Shown here in pieces: positions 6,966 to 16,532 of a stretch of 64,000 bases of DNA. Every line of letters begins with the position of its first letter. Within the stretch, counting starts at the first letter, position 1. The stretch is from CAYGHE01 sp964349805 (GTDB taxonomy: Bacteria > Patescibacteriota > Saccharimonadia > Saccharimonadales > Saccharimonadaceae). A program made the translations under genes and the position numbers. The DNA is taken from assembly GCA_964349805.1 (NCBI GenBank), contig CAYGHE010000003.1, positions 1-64,000 on the forward strand, in the 5' to 3' direction. The notes under the pieces were generated by a model that saw nothing but the letters and a program-made list of their open reading frames with translations, made no database searches and was not told the origin of the DNA.

Positions 6966-9456
6966 GATTTATTGGCAACTCAGGAGCGATCGATTCCATA
7001 ATTTCCTTAAGTACTTCGGCTATTTTGTCAGCGCTCTTAGCCCTGCATTCAACAAGTATACTGTCGTGAATTTGCAGAATTTGCTTGCCTAAGCCATCTA
7101 TTTTTTTATCAATATCAAGCATGGCGCGCTTCATTAAATCCGCTTCTGTACCTTGGATAGGCATATTCATGGCTGCCCTCTCGGCTGCTTGGCGAACCAC
7201 AAAATTAGAGCTGTGAATATCTGGCGTAGGCCGGCGGCGTCCAAAATACGTTTCGACATAACCTTCGGTGCGAGCTTGTTGCAAAATATTATCTAGGTAG
7301 TGGCGTATTGGCGCCCTAAGTTCAAAATATTTATCAATAAATTGCTTGGCTTCAGAGAAGCTCATACCCGTAGAGGCAGCCAAGCCGTGAGGGCTTACGC
7401 CGTAGAGAACGCTAAAATTAATTGTTTTAGCATTTCCGCGCTGAACTTTCGTAACATCTTCCATTGCTACGCCGTAAAGTTCGGCAGCAGTTTTGGAGTG
7501 GACATCTATATCATTATTGAAATCTTCAATTAATTCTTTATCTCCGGACAATACAGCCGCCAGGCGCAATTCAAATTGCGAATAGTCAGCGCTAACTAGC
7601 ACATTACCCTTTTCTGCGATAAAAGCCTCTCGGATGCGCATGCCAAGATCGGTGCGTATTGGAATGTTTTGTAAATTAGGGCTAGTAGAACTAAGTCGCC
7701 CCGTTGCCGCCACATCTTGGTTGAAAGTTGTATGTATGCGATTATTGGCGTCCGTTAGTTTCGGTAGTGCGTCAACATAAGTATTCTTGAGTTTAGCTAA
7801 TTCACGGGCCTTTTCAATCATTTCAACAATTGGATGCTGTCCGCGTAATTTATTCAATTCCCCCTGGGCGGTGCTATAGCCCGTCTTGCCCTTTTTTATC
7901 CCATCGGTCGGTAGTTGTAATTTAGTAAACAAAACTTCGGCAAGTTGAGCAGGGCTTCCGGTGTTAAATTCATACCCAACTATTGAGAACATTTTTTGTT
8001 CAATTTTTGCATGCTCCTTGCTAAACTCCGTACTCATCTGAGACAAGAGTTTTTTGTCAATTTTGACGCCTTCTCTCTCCATAACGAACAAGTTATAGCT
8101 GAGCGGAAAGTCTAAGGATTCGGCGATGTTTTTGATCTTAGGCAAGTTGATAAAAGCTTCTTTCTGCCAAGTATATACCTGCCATAATGCTCCTATATAA
8201 GCTGCTGGTCCTGTTACTTCAGAGCCTGTGAGGGCGTCTAAGTTGCGGTCTCGTCTGAGAGGTTCAATCAAAAATGCCGCTTGGCGCACATCGTGAGCCA
8301 TAGAGAATCGAACTACTATACCCTCCTTGTCTAATTGATGGTACAAGGTTTTTACGTCATAGCAGACAATCTCAGCAAATTCCAAAGTACGCCATATTGA
8401 ATTATCTATATCTTGCAAAGACTTACGCATGACCGATCCCTTGCTAGTTGATAGCCACAACTCACCTTCTTCAACCGTAACTACAACCGGCCCGTCTATT
8501 AAAAGTTTCTCCGGCCAAGCAACTTCTTTTACGCTAATATCTCTATCTGAATTATTAAAATATAACGACGCTTGTTCAGTTTGTTGCATGTGTTTTGGCA
8601 TTCTTCTTACCAAAGAGGAAAATTCAAGTTTTTTAAGAATAGCAGCAACTTTTTCTAGATTGGTATCATTAACATCGGCTACATCCCAGTCTAGCTCAAC
8701 TGGCGCATCGGTCCAGATACGACCAACTTCCTTGCTCATATAAGCTAATTTCTTGCCGTCTATGAGTTTTTTAGCAACAGCTGGCTTAATTTCATCTAGG
8801 TGTTCATAGATTGCATCTAGCGTGCCGTACCTTTGCAGAAGCTCTATGCCGGTTTTCTCGCCTATACCAGGTACTCCAGGTAAATTATCGCTGCTATCAC
8901 CTTTAAGAGCCTTTAAATCCAGGAATTGTTCTGCCTTTATCCCGTTTTTCTCTTCGAAACTATCTATGTCGAACTCTTGTATATTAGCCAGCCCATTCTT
9001 TAGCGCATAGACTTTGGTCAAGGGCCCGACCATTTGCAAAGCGTCTAGGTCACTGGTTAATAAGCACGTTTCGATTCCCCTTGCCTCAGCTTGCCGAGTA
9101 AAGGCGCCCATAATGTCGTCGGCTTCGTAATCGTCTAGTTCGTAAAGTGGCCAACCAAATGCTTCAAGTAACTCGTGCAGTATAGGAATTTGCGCATAAA
9201 AATCTGGTGGGGCTGGTTTGCGGCCAGCTTTATATTCTGGATATATTTGACGACGTTTCCTAATATTGGTTTTAGGCTTATCCCAAGCCACTGCTACATA
9301 GTCAGGTTCTAGTTTTTTAATTAGCTCAATCGCTAAGCTGGCAAAACCATAAACTCCGCCAGTCGGCGTGCCATCGGCTAATGATAAATTTGGCATAGCG
9401 TAATAGCCGCGATAAAACACGGATTTCCCATCAATAATTGCCAGGCGCTTAGTCAT
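6922..9456 (-). CDS. polA: DNA polymerase I
   Basis: Repair and Okazaki-fragment polymerase, 844 residues. N-terminal 5' nuclease domain (about 1-290): LAIIDGKSVFYRGYYAM, DYEADDIMGAF, LKGDSSDNLPGVPGIGEKTG. The middle region (about 310-460) aligns with the 3'-5' exonuclease but lacks the DxE motif (VVVTVEEGEL), so proofreading is probably absent. C-terminal polymerase: motif A DYSQFELRLAAVLSGD, motif B RGNAKTINFSVLYG, motif C QIHDSILVE. The ATG follows TATACT (9468-9463) by 6 nt, predicting a leaderless mRNA. Start codons of polA and the divergent kinase gene are only 38 nt apart. Confidence 0.97.
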   Translation of the reverse strand: MTKRLAIIDGKSVFYRGYYAMPNLSLADGTPTGGVYGFASLAIELIKKLEPDYVAVAWDKPKTNIRKRRQIYPEYKAGRKPAPPDFYAQIPILHELLEAFGWPLYELDDYEADDIMGAFTRQAEARGIETCLLTSDLDALQMVGPLTKVYALKNGLANIQEFDIDSFEEKNGIKAEQFLDLKALKGDSSDNLPGVPGIGEKTGIELLQRYGTLDAIYEHLDEIKPAVAKKLIDGKKLAYMSKEVGRIWTDAPVELDWDVADVNDTNLEKVAAILKKLEFSSLVRRMPKHMQQTEQASLYFNNSDRDISVKEVAWPEKLLIDGPVVVTVEEGELWLSTSKGSVMRKSLQDIDNSIWRTLEFAEIVCYDVKTLYHQLDKEGIVVRFSMAHDVRQAAFLIEPLRRDRNLDALTGSEVTGPAAYIGALWQVYTWQKEAFINLPKIKNIAESLDFPLSYNLFVMEREGVKIDKKLLSQMSTEFSKEHAKIEQKMFSIVGYEFNTGSPAQLAEVLFTKLQLPTDGIKKGKTGYSTAQGELNKLRGQHPIVEMIEKARELAKLKNTYVDALPKLTDANNRIHTTFNQDVAATGRLSSTSPNLQNIPIRTDLGMRIREAFIAEKGNVLVSADYSQFELRLAAVLSGDKELIEDFNNDIDVHSKTAAELYGVAMEDVTKVQRGNAKTINFSVLYGVSPHGLAASTGMSFSEAKQFIDKYFELRAPIRHYLDNILQQARTEGYVETYFGRRRPTPDIHSSNFVVRQAAERAAMNMPIQGTEADLMKRAMLDIDKKIDGLGKQILQIHDSILVECRAKSADKIAEVLKEIMESIAPELPINLKVDVHVGKHWGEL

Positions 9457-9494
9457 GCTTACAGTATATCACTGGAGTCTGATACACTATCCCC
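9457..9494. promoter_or_regulatory. Overlapping divergent leaderless promoters (polA / P-loop kinase)
   Basis: Minus strand: TATACT at 9468-9463, 6 nt before the polA ATG. Plus strand: TACACT at 9483-9488, 6 nt before the ATG at 9495. Both -10 boxes fall inside 38 bp, so each promoter's spacer or -35 area contains the other's -10. Simultaneous RNA polymerase binding looks sterically impossible (inference). Confidence 0.6.
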
Positions 9495-10064
9495 ATGGCT
9501 AATCACGAAAATCTAAAAATAATAGCTTTTGTAGGCATGACAGGATCAGGTAAAAGCGTGGTTGTTGATTACTTGACCGAGAAAGGACATCCCAAAGTTT
9601 ACTTTGGTGGAGTTATTTACGAAGCCATGGCAAAAGCTGGAATCGAAAAGAGCGAGGAGAACGAAAAAGAATTTCGTTCGAAAATCCGACAAGAGCACGG
9701 CCAGGACTTCGTAGTAAAAGAAATTATTCAACAGATTCACAGCCTTAAAGACGCTGGTCAGCACCGAATCGTAGCGGATGGTTTATACAGCTGGACAGAA
9801 TATAAAACCATGAAACATGAGTTTCCGGGTGAACTAACTGTCGTGGCTGTCGTAGCACCTCGTCATGTTCGTTACCACCGATTACTTACTCGCGACGATC
9901 GTCCTCAGACTGAAGAAGAATCAAATTCTCGGGATTGGTCCGAAATTGAAAATATCGAAAAAGGCGGCCCTATCGCCATGGCCGACTATTATCTATTAAA
10001 TGACGGCGACCTGAATAATATCTACCAGCAGATAGACAGTATCGTATCAGAGATTGAATTCTAA
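9495..10064 (+). CDS. P-loop nucleotide kinase-like protein (dephospho-CoA/adenylate kinase-like)
   Basis: A 189-residue P-loop NTPase with Walker A GMTGSGKS at residues about 14-21, then a kinase-like body (VYFGGVIYEAMAKAGIE, RSKIRQEHGQDFVVKEI) with RIVADGLYSWTEYKTMK as the Walker-B-like strand, a LID-like segment LTRDDRPQTEEESNSRDW and the C-terminal GGPIAMADYYLLNDGDL. This layout resembles the archaeal-type dephospho-CoA kinase/AAA_18 group, but the true substrate cannot be told from sequence. Leaderless start (TACACT, 6 nt, ATG). Convergent with rpoD with a 1-bp gap. Confidence 0.75.
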   Translation: MANHENLKIIAFVGMTGSGKSVVVDYLTEKGHPKVYFGGVIYEAMAKAGIEKSEENEKEFRSKIRQEHGQDFVVKEIIQQIHSLKDAGQHRIVADGLYSWTEYKTMKHEFPGELTVVAVVAPRHVRYHRLLTRDDRPQTEEESNSRDWSEIENIEKGGPIAMADYYLLNDGDLNNIYQQIDSIVSEIEF

Positions 10065-10065
10065 A

Positions 10066-11061
10066 TTATTGAATGTAATCGTGCAGTTTCTTAGAATCTT
10101 TGTGCTTGCGTAATTTAGCAAGAGCTTTAGCTTCAATTTGACGAATTCTCTCTCGAGTGACTGCGAATTCCTGCCCAACCTCTTCTAGGGTATGAGATTT
10201 ACCACCATCCAGACCGAAACGCATTTTAATAATCTTTTGTTCACGGTCGCTTAGGGTTGATAGGATTGATTGAACCTGCTCTTTTAGAAGTTGTGAGGCG
10301 GCAGATTCTTCTGGTGTAACACCGTCTTCGTCTTCGATGAAATCTTTCAAGACGCTGTCTTCTTCCTCGCCTTCTCGTCCAACTCCAGCATCCAGCGAAG
10401 TAATGTCTTGCTTGATTTTTATAACGTATTCTACTTTTTCGGGTTCCATTTCTAGTTCTTTAGCAAGTTCTTCTATAGTTGGTTCTCTATTTAGTTCCTG
10501 GGTCATGCGGCGTTGGGTACGCAATAGTTTGTTGATTGTCTCAACCATATGCACCGGAATACGGATTGTTCTAGCTTGGTCGGCGATAGCACGAGTTATA
10601 GCTTGGCGAATCCACCATGTCGCATAAGTACTGAATTTAAATCCTTTGTCAGGGTCGAACTTTTCAACAGCTCTCAGTAATCCCGTATTACCTTCTTGAA
10701 TTAAGTCGAGAAAATCCAAGCCACGGCCAGAATACCTCTTGGCAATCGATACAACCAAACGCATATTAGCCTCGGCCATTTTGTCCTTGGCTCTTTTGTC
10801 GCCAGATACTACTTTTTGCGCAAGTTTTAATTCTTCCTCGGCTGTCAGTAAAGGTATTTTACCGATTTCGCGCAAGTATAACCTGACGCTGTCATCACTG
10901 GCATCATCGAAATATTGCTCTTGCGGCAGAACTTCTTCTTCCTCTTCCAGTTCATCAGGGTCTGGTTCTTCGACATCACTTAATAAAGCTCCGATTGGCT
11001 CATCCGCCACGGGAACTTCTATTTCAATAACCTCTTCTGTCTCGTCAATATCCTTAGTCAC
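10066..11061 (-). CDS. rpoD: Primary RNA polymerase sigma factor (sigma70/SigA)
   Basis: Directs RNA polymerase to the TTGACA/TATAAT-type promoters seen throughout this window. The 331-residue protein has an acidic N-terminal tail instead of full region 1.1, region 1.2 ([20 protein letters not shown]), region 2 ([56 protein letters not shown]), region 3 ([12 protein letters not shown]) and region 4 with the -35 helix-turn-helix ([20 protein letters not shown]). The GTG start at 11061 has a GGGAGGTG Shine-Dalgarno and overlaps the dnaG 3' end by 8 nt: the classic dnaG-rpoD arrangement. Confidence 0.97.
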   Translation of the reverse strand: MTKDIDETEEVIEIEVPVADEPIGALLSDVEEPDPDELEEEEEVLPQEQYFDDASDDSVRLYLREIGKIPLLTAEEELKLAQKVVSGDKRAKDKMAEANMRLVVSIAKRYSGRGLDFLDLIQEGNTGLLRAVEKFDPDKGFKFSTYATWWIRQAITRAIADQARTIRIPVHMVETINKLLRTQRRMTQELNREPTIEELAKELEMEPEKVEYVIKIKQDITSLDAGVGREGEEEDSVLKDFIEDEDGVTPEESAASQLLKEQVQSILSTLSDREQKIIKMRFGLDGGKSHTLEEVGQEFAVTRERIRQIEAKALAKLRKHKDSKKLHDYIQ

Positions 11062-12805
11062 TCTTCACCTCCCTGATTATTTCATTTAGTGCAGTACGTA
11101 TCTTAACAGCTTTATCATCATTACCCATAGTTTCTGCATCTCTAAGCTGATTTATTAGTTCATCTTTGAGCTTTTGTTTGTGCATTACTATAATTTTACG
11201 AACAAGCCTCGCCGCTTCAGAATAGCGATCCTGGTCATCCCAGTCTGCGTACCTAGCTTCGGCTCTCAACATTAACATTTTCACATATTCATCGTAGTCC
11301 TGCAACGCCTCTGGTGTATCCTGAGGTATTGCTTTACCCTCTTGGCGCAAATAATTAGCAACAGCTTGTCTGTTATCGCCATCTAGCATAGTCTTTATTT
11401 CAAGTTGTTCTAACAGGCTTCTAACGGTAGTGTCCACTAATGCCACAGCCAACAAGCTGTCCTGATGTTGATTCGGGTCCTGTATTGGCTCCGTTGATTT
11501 AGAAACTGTCTTGTAACGCTTCAAAGATTGCTCCTTATTCGTGGATATTTTAGATTTAAGGGCTTCAACGGAAACGTCGGTCCGTTCGGCAATCAAATTT
11601 AGATAATGTTCTTGCTCGACAGGATCGCGCAATACACTGATTACATTTAGCGCCGCCGTGCTAAATCGCCTTTTACCAGCTGCTGTTTTTAAATCTTCCT
11701 TTGCTAGATATTGCCCTAACACCCAATCAACCGCCGGTTCGGCTTTGTCGATAGCTTTCACCCACAGTTTAACGTCTTTTTTGACCAGCTCATCAGGATC
11801 TTTGGCGTTATCTGGAAGGGTTATGATAGATAATTCTGCGCCAACATTCTGAGCTATACTAATAGCCCGTTCGGTAGCGGCTAGACCAGCTTTATCACTG
11901 TCAAAAGCTAGACGGACTTGCGAACTTAGCCTTAGCAAGGCCTTGAGATGATATTCTGTCATGGCCGTGCCAGCCGTAGCTACAACTTGAGTGACACCTG
12001 CTTGATGACTGCTGACAACATCCAGGTTACCTTCCACTATCACTGAATACCCAGAGGTGCGAATAGATTTTTTAGCTTGCGACAAACCAAAGACGTGTCG
12101 GCTTTTGTCATAAAGAAGTGTTTGCGGAGTGTTTAGATACTTTGGCCCACTTCCTGAATCCGAATCATCTATAATTCGCCCCGTAAACCCAATGACTTGG
12201 CCGCTGCCGTCCATGAGTGGAACTACCATGCGTCCGCGAAACAGGTCGCCATCAAAGCGGTTGACTAATCCTGCTTGCGAAAGTTCTTTGACAGTAAACC
12301 CTTTTCTTTTTAGAAAACTAACCAGCGCATCTTTGGTATTAGGAGAATAACCTATTACGAATTCTTGCACAACTTGTTTACTCAGGCCACGCTTCTTAAA
12401 AACGTACTCTGCGGCGTGGTTATTTTTTACCAGGCTCTGTTGATAATAACTAGTGGCTAGCTCGTGAGCATGCAGTAAGCGTTTTTTGAGCTTAGCCATA
12501 GCCTGCGCGCCCTTGTTATCGTACATCGAAAGATCAACTCCTGCCTTGCGCGCAAGTTGTTCTAAACTCTCCCGAAACTCCACGCCCTCGACTTCCATAA
12601 CAAACGAAAATACGTCCCCGCCCTTGTTGGACGAAAAGTCGTGCCAGATTTGCTTATCAGGACTAACAAAAAAGCTAGGGGTTTTTTCACTAGTAAACGG
12701 GCTTAGGCCCTTAAAATTACGGCCGGATTTTTTTAGGTGGACATACTCGCCAATAACATCCTCGATGCTTAGGCGCGCCCTCACCTCCTCTTTGGCGTCT
12801 TGCAT
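11054..12805 (-). CDS. dnaG: DNA primase lacking zinc ligands
   Basis: Synthesizes replication primers; 583 residues. The N-terminal CHC2-type domain is recognisable ([20 protein letters not shown], then [14 protein letters not shown]), but all four zinc-ligand positions are changed: Ser35, Thr38, Asp56 and Ser59 replace Cys, His, Cys and Cys. The catalytic core follows ([39 protein letters not shown] and [12 protein letters not shown]). The C-terminal part is variable and charged. The ATG follows TATAAT (12817-12812) by 6 nt, predicting a leaderless dnaG-rpoD mRNA. Template recognition by a zinc-free fold is inferred. Confidence 0.95.
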   Translation of the reverse strand: MQDAKEEVRARLSIEDVIGEYVHLKKSGRNFKGLSPFTSEKTPSFFVSPDKQIWHDFSSNKGGDVFSFVMEVEGVEFRESLEQLARKAGVDLSMYDNKGAQAMAKLKKRLLHAHELATSYYQQSLVKNNHAAEYVFKKRGLSKQVVQEFVIGYSPNTKDALVSFLKRKGFTVKELSQAGLVNRFDGDLFRGRMVVPLMDGSGQVIGFTGRIIDDSDSGSGPKYLNTPQTLLYDKSRHVFGLSQAKKSIRTSGYSVIVEGNLDVVSSHQAGVTQVVATAGTAMTEYHLKALLRLSSQVRLAFDSDKAGLAATERAISIAQNVGAELSIITLPDNAKDPDELVKKDVKLWVKAIDKAEPAVDWVLGQYLAKEDLKTAAGKRRFSTAALNVISVLRDPVEQEHYLNLIAERTDVSVEALKSKISTNKEQSLKRYKTVSKSTEPIQDPNQHQDSLLAVALVDTTVRSLLEQLEIKTMLDGDNRQAVANYLRQEGKAIPQDTPEALQDYDEYVKMLMLRAEARYADWDDQDRYSEAARLVRKIIVMHKQKLKDELINQLRDAETMGNDDKAVKIRTALNEIIREVKSD

Positions 12806-12902
12806 ACAACTATTATACCTTTTATAGATATTAAAGGGGAGCTAGAGTTGATTTTGCATTGTTAAGTGGTAAATATATTCGTTTATGCTTAAAATAGATA
12901 AC

Positions 12903-13532
12903 ATGTATCCAAACGATGACCAACAGCCCCCAAGTGCTCCAGAACCTTCAATAGATTATTTGAACCAAATCGCCCCCAAGCAACCCGGAGTCAAACAACT
13001 CTTTTCACAGAAGCGTACGATAATTCTAGTCGCCCTATTAGGTGCTGTAATTCTAAGTATCGGGCTGCTTATCTTGAACAGCGTATTAGGTAATTCAAAA
13101 CCTACCGAAACCCTAGCCGCACAGCTAGTAGCAGCTGACAATATATCTTCCGATGCCAATTCTAAGATTAAAAACTCCCAATTGAGAGCCACAAACAGTA
13201 ATTTGACTATTTATCTTACCAACACGATTCGCGACATAGACAAGCACTTATCGAATCAAGGTGTAAAGATGAATAAATTAAATAAATCGGTAGTAGATGA
13301 ACAAAAAGAGAGTGAAACGTTATCAGAACTGGAGGACGCTCGCCTCAACGCTACTTATGATCGTTCCTACGCTCGAGAAATGTCCTATAGACTTGAAACT
13401 ATGCTGGCCTCAATGCGCAAGATTCATGGTAGCACCAGAAATACGGAGTTGAAAAACTTCCTGCAAGTATCTTATGACAACCTAGAACCTATCCAGCAAC
13501 AATTCGCCGACTTTAACGCTACAAACGGTTAA
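12903..13532 (+). CDS. Hypothetical single-pass membrane protein
   Basis: Not recognised. From the ATG at 12903 the product (209 residues) has a Pro/Gln-rich cytoplasmic N-terminus, one transmembrane helix (IILVALLGAVILSIGLLIL, about residues 40-58) and an outside helical domain rich in Asn, Ser and Gln with coiled-coil character (DIDKHLSNQGVKMNKLNK; RSYAREMSYRLETMLASM). The 12903 start is preferred over the in-frame ATG at 12885 because TAAAAT (12890-12895) lies 7 nt before it. Convergent with the MmcQ-like gene (4-bp overlap). Confidence 0.7.
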   Translation: MYPNDDQQPPSAPEPSIDYLNQIAPKQPGVKQLFSQKRTIILVALLGAVILSIGLLILNSVLGNSKPTETLAAQLVAADNISSDANSKIKNSQLRATNSNLTIYLTNTIRDIDKHLSNQGVKMNKLNKSVVDEQKESETLSELEDARLNATYDRSYAREMSYRLETMLASMRKIHGSTRNTELKNFLQVSYDNLEPIQQQFADFNATNG

Positions 13533-13855
13533 TTGCCAGTCACTAATTGATAGCTATGGCGAGCCAGGTCTTTAATTTCCGCATCGCTTAATTGCCCGCT
13601 GCAGACGATAGTATTCCAATGTTTCTTGTTCAGATGGTAGCCTGGCAACACAGTTTCGTATTCTTCCCGAAGCTTTTGCGCCAAGATAGGATCGCACTTT
13701 AGGCTAACTCTCAAAGGATGGCTTCCCTCCGCTATAATCGCAAACATTTTGGCGCCAGCTTTATAGACAGCCACGCCTTCGCCAAAAGGATAATCTAGAT
13801 GATTATCTTTCCCTAAGCCTAGCAAATATTCTTCAAGTTCTTTATGCGTTATCAT
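13529..13855 (-). CDS. MmcQ/YjbR family protein
   Basis: A 108-residue protein of the MmcQ/YjbR family, a small fold linked to DNA binding but without a known biochemical role. The family's features are visible: ELEEYLLGLGKDNHLDYPFG near the N-terminus, VYKAGAKMFAIIAE, LRVSLKCDPILAQKLREEY, and the C-terminal GYHLNKKHWNTIVCSGQLSD. A CATATT box sits 5 nt before the ATG, so a leaderless start is possible. Function is not inferable from the neighbours. Confidence 0.85.
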   Translation of the reverse strand: MITHKELEEYLLGLGKDNHLDYPFGEGVAVYKAGAKMFAIIAEGSHPLRVSLKCDPILAQKLREEYETVLPGYHLNKKHWNTIVCSGQLSDAEIKDLARHSYQLVTGN

Positions 13856-13888
13856 TTTTTAATATGCCACAGTTACTGCGTAGAATGC

Positions 13889-14449
13889 TTATATTTTTAC
13901 TCGCCCTAAATAATGTTTCAGCTCCGCTATACTGCCCCGAATATCTTCCAGAGCGCGATGAGTCTCGGCCTTAGGAAACTTTTTACCGTATTTGTTCTCG
14001 AAAACTAACTTCCAAGCACTCACGTCCAACATCCTGTAGTGAAGGCGGGCATCAAGCGTGGGCCAGTTAGCCAATATGAATCGGCGGTCGATATGTATTG
14101 AGTTACCGGCCAACACTGCGGGATTATCTGCTCCAATATGCTGATCGGCAAAACTAATCAGTTCTTTTTCGATAACCTCTATACTCTCACCCTTATCGTT
14201 TTGCTCTACTAAACTTTTTATAGAATCAGAGTTAGCCTCCCAGAAAACGGCGTTTGCAGTTATTCTCTCTTGCAAAGTCATGTCATCCGCCCTAATTATT
14301 CCCTGATACGTTGCTATCTCTTTAAAGTCCCAATCAGTAATAATCGCCGCTACTTCAAGAATCAAATCGTCTTCCGGGTGCAGCCCTGTCATCTCTAAAT
14401 CTATCCAAAGCAATCTTTCAATTGGTTTTTTGGCTAATTTTTCATCCAT
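13889..14449 (-). CDS. orn: Oligoribonuclease
   Basis: DEDDh 3'-5' exoribonuclease that clears 2-5 nt RNAs. The 186-residue product shows ExoI LLWIDLEMTGLHPEDDLILE (catalytic D and E), ExoII around NSIHIDRRFILANWP, and ExoIII HRALEDIRGSIAELKHY. Its presence may compensate for the degenerate NrnA-like protein at 1665-3287 (inference). TAATAT lies 6 nt before the ATG, predicting a leaderless mRNA. Confidence 0.95.
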   Translation of the reverse strand: MDEKLAKKPIERLLWIDLEMTGLHPEDDLILEVAAIITDWDFKEIATYQGIIRADDMTLQERITANAVFWEANSDSIKSLVEQNDKGESIEVIEKELISFADQHIGADNPAVLAGNSIHIDRRFILANWPTLDARLHYRMLDVSAWKLVFENKYGKKFPKAETHRALEDIRGSIAELKHYLGRVKI

Positions 14450-14509
14450 ATAGCTATATTACACCTTCCGTTACTTTTATACCTTGTTCGTAATTGTTCC
14501 CTAGCAAGC

Positions 14510-14845
14510 TTACTTTTTCTTATCCTCGGCTTTGCGATCTAATTTATCAAGGCCAAGGCCAAGCACTACAAAGTAAATAACGGCGGCAATGGCTATAAAT
14601 TTCAAGAGCGCATCTATTAAATCACCTACCGCGTAAGTTGCGCTTCGCCCCCAAAATTCCACTGTCATGTTAAGGCTCGCAAGACCATCAGCGCCCAGTA
14701 TTAAAACTATGGTCGGGGTAATAAGCGCCCCTACTATCTGTGCTACCAATCCCGAGGCCGCGGTACCTAACGCTAATCCTATAGCTAGACCGACAACTCC
14801 TTTATCGCGAATAAAATCGATAAAACCGGCTATTTGTTTCTTCAT
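14510..14845 (-). CDS. mscL: Large-conductance mechanosensitive channel
   Basis: Pentameric membrane safety valve opened by membrane tension during osmotic downshock. The 111-residue product has the N-terminal amphipathic helix (IAGFIDFIRDKGVVGLAIGL), TM1 (GLALGTAASGLVAQIVGALI), a periplasmic loop and TM2 (LIDALLKFIAIAAVIYFVVL) followed by a charged C-terminal helix (DKLDRKAEDKKK). AAGGAGAA Shine-Dalgarno before the ATG; it lies 15 nt after argS and is probably cotranscribed. Confidence 0.88.
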   Translation of the reverse strand: MKKQIAGFIDFIRDKGVVGLAIGLALGTAASGLVAQIVGALITPTIVLILGADGLASLNMTVEFWGRSATYAVGDLIDALLKFIAIAAVIYFVVLGLGLDKLDRKAEDKKK

Positions 14846-14860
14846 AATTCTCCTTCTTAA

Positions 14861-16510
14861 TTAAATTGTATCTGGCGCGGGAATACCTAACAACCCAAGG
14901 CCAGCTCGTAATATTTCTGCATATTCCGAAACTATTTCGATACGCACCGCTTCGCGCTCATCACCGATTATGCGACTACCTTCATAAAACCGATTAAATT
15001 CTTGAGCTAGTTCGTGAAGATAATTACAGATATGATGCGGTTTTAGCTCTTGGATAGCTCGGCCAAGTACCTCTTGGTATTCCGTCATCTTGAGTATCAT
15101 ATTGCGTTCAGCAGGATCCAGACTCTTATCCGATGCCAAGTCTACTGGGGACGCGCCACCTTGCTTTTTCAAAATAGAGCGAGCTCTGGCGTGCGCATAT
15201 TGCAAGTAGGGGCCGGAATTTCCGTCGATACTAATAGATTCTTGGATATCGAATATAAAATCGCTGCCAACGCGAACTTTAAGGAAGGCATAGCGCAAAG
15301 CACCTAGAATAACATTCGAGTCCACTTTTTCGGATCGAGACTTGGCGGCCTCCTCTAATTTTTCGAATAGCCATTCGATATTAATAACTTCGCCGGTCCG
15401 AGAGCTCATTTTGCCAGTCGACAATTTAACTATGCCCGTTGGGATATTAACAGTTACATCCTTTAATTCTGGCAAGCTCATTTCGGCCGCTTTAATCACC
15501 ACATTGAAATAATCCCTCTGTTCTTCGCCAGTAATTATGTAGCTTTTCGTTGGATGAAAGTCCTGGTTTTTAAGTTGCATTAACCCCAAGTCACGCGCCT
15601 CATAAAGTCCCGTACCCCTTGATGAAATAAAAACTCGAGTATGCAGCCCGTGTTTTTCGCCAGGAAAGATAATGGCGCCATCACTTTCTTCGAACACATC
15701 ACCAACATGTTCTTTGACGGTATTTACACCGGCTGAGTCGGCCTCGCTTTCTAGATATTGACGTTCTGTTGGCCTGTTACCGAGGCGCAACAATGTACTA
15801 TCGAGATATTCAAAACTCCAAGATTTACAAATCTCATAAACTTCTCTGTAAAGCGGGTCATCAAGCTGAAACGATTGAACAGCCAGCTCTTCAATTGCTT
15901 TTTTGGTAGATTCGTCTTCGGCATAAGCTTTCGAGCCTTCCGCATACATCCGGCTCAAAAAAGCCGCCCTATCGCCTTTTGGCATATCTTCTAATCTCTT
16001 CGCATCACCCTCTATGTACTTCAAAATCGCCCACATGCTCTTGCCGACATGCAGCCCGATATCACCGTGGTAGCTGACTCTATGTACTAGTGAACCGCCC
16101 GTCTCCAACAAACTAGCAATTGTATCAGCCGCGATGCAGTTGTAAGCGTGCCCTATGTGAAGATCTTTGAAAGGATTAGGATTGTTGGTTTCGATAACTA
16201 CAGCTTGATTAACTGAATCCTTTGGTGGTGTGATACTAACCAATGATTTAAGCACTTTATCTTTAAGGCGTAAATTAATAAATCCGGGGCCATCAACCGT
16301 TACTTCAGCAAATTCTTCATGCTCGCGTAGCTTAACGGCAAGCTCTTCGGCTATTTCGCTAGGGTTACGCTTCAGGCTTTTCCCTAATTGTAGGGCAATA
16401 TTAGTCGCGTAATCACCAAATGTTGAATCTGGGCGCGACACGGTAGCTTTGATATCTTGACCAAAGGCATCTTTGACAGATTCGTCTACTATCTTTTGTA
16501 TCAATTCCAT
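14861..16510 (-). CDS. argS: Arginyl-tRNA synthetase
   Basis: Charges tRNA-Arg, such as the tRNA-Arg(GCG) at 42745. The 549-residue class I enzyme has the N-terminal tRNA-binding additional domain, the HIGH-type motif NPNPFKDLHIGHAYN, the central DHGLMQLKNQ-type region (ARDLGLMQLKNQDF), KMSSRTG in place of KMSKS, and the DALR anticodon-binding domain ending LGLLGIPAPD. The ATG is 7 nt after an extended -10 (TGA-TACAAT, 16523-16518), predicting a leaderless argS-mscL mRNA. Confidence 0.96.
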   Translation of the reverse strand: MELIQKIVDESVKDAFGQDIKATVSRPDSTFGDYATNIALQLGKSLKRNPSEIAEELAVKLREHEEFAEVTVDGPGFINLRLKDKVLKSLVSITPPKDSVNQAVVIETNNPNPFKDLHIGHAYNCIAADTIASLLETGGSLVHRVSYHGDIGLHVGKSMWAILKYIEGDAKRLEDMPKGDRAAFLSRMYAEGSKAYAEDESTKKAIEELAVQSFQLDDPLYREVYEICKSWSFEYLDSTLLRLGNRPTERQYLESEADSAGVNTVKEHVGDVFEESDGAIIFPGEKHGLHTRVFISSRGTGLYEARDLGLMQLKNQDFHPTKSYIITGEEQRDYFNVVIKAAEMSLPELKDVTVNIPTGIVKLSTGKMSSRTGEVINIEWLFEKLEEAAKSRSEKVDSNVILGALRYAFLKVRVGSDFIFDIQESISIDGNSGPYLQYAHARARSILKKQGGASPVDLASDKSLDPAERNMILKMTEYQEVLGRAIQELKPHHICNYLHELAQEFNRFYEGSRIIGDEREAVRIEIVSEYAEILRAGLGLLGIPAPDTI

Positions 16511-16532
16511 TAAGATTATTGTATCAGAAGTG

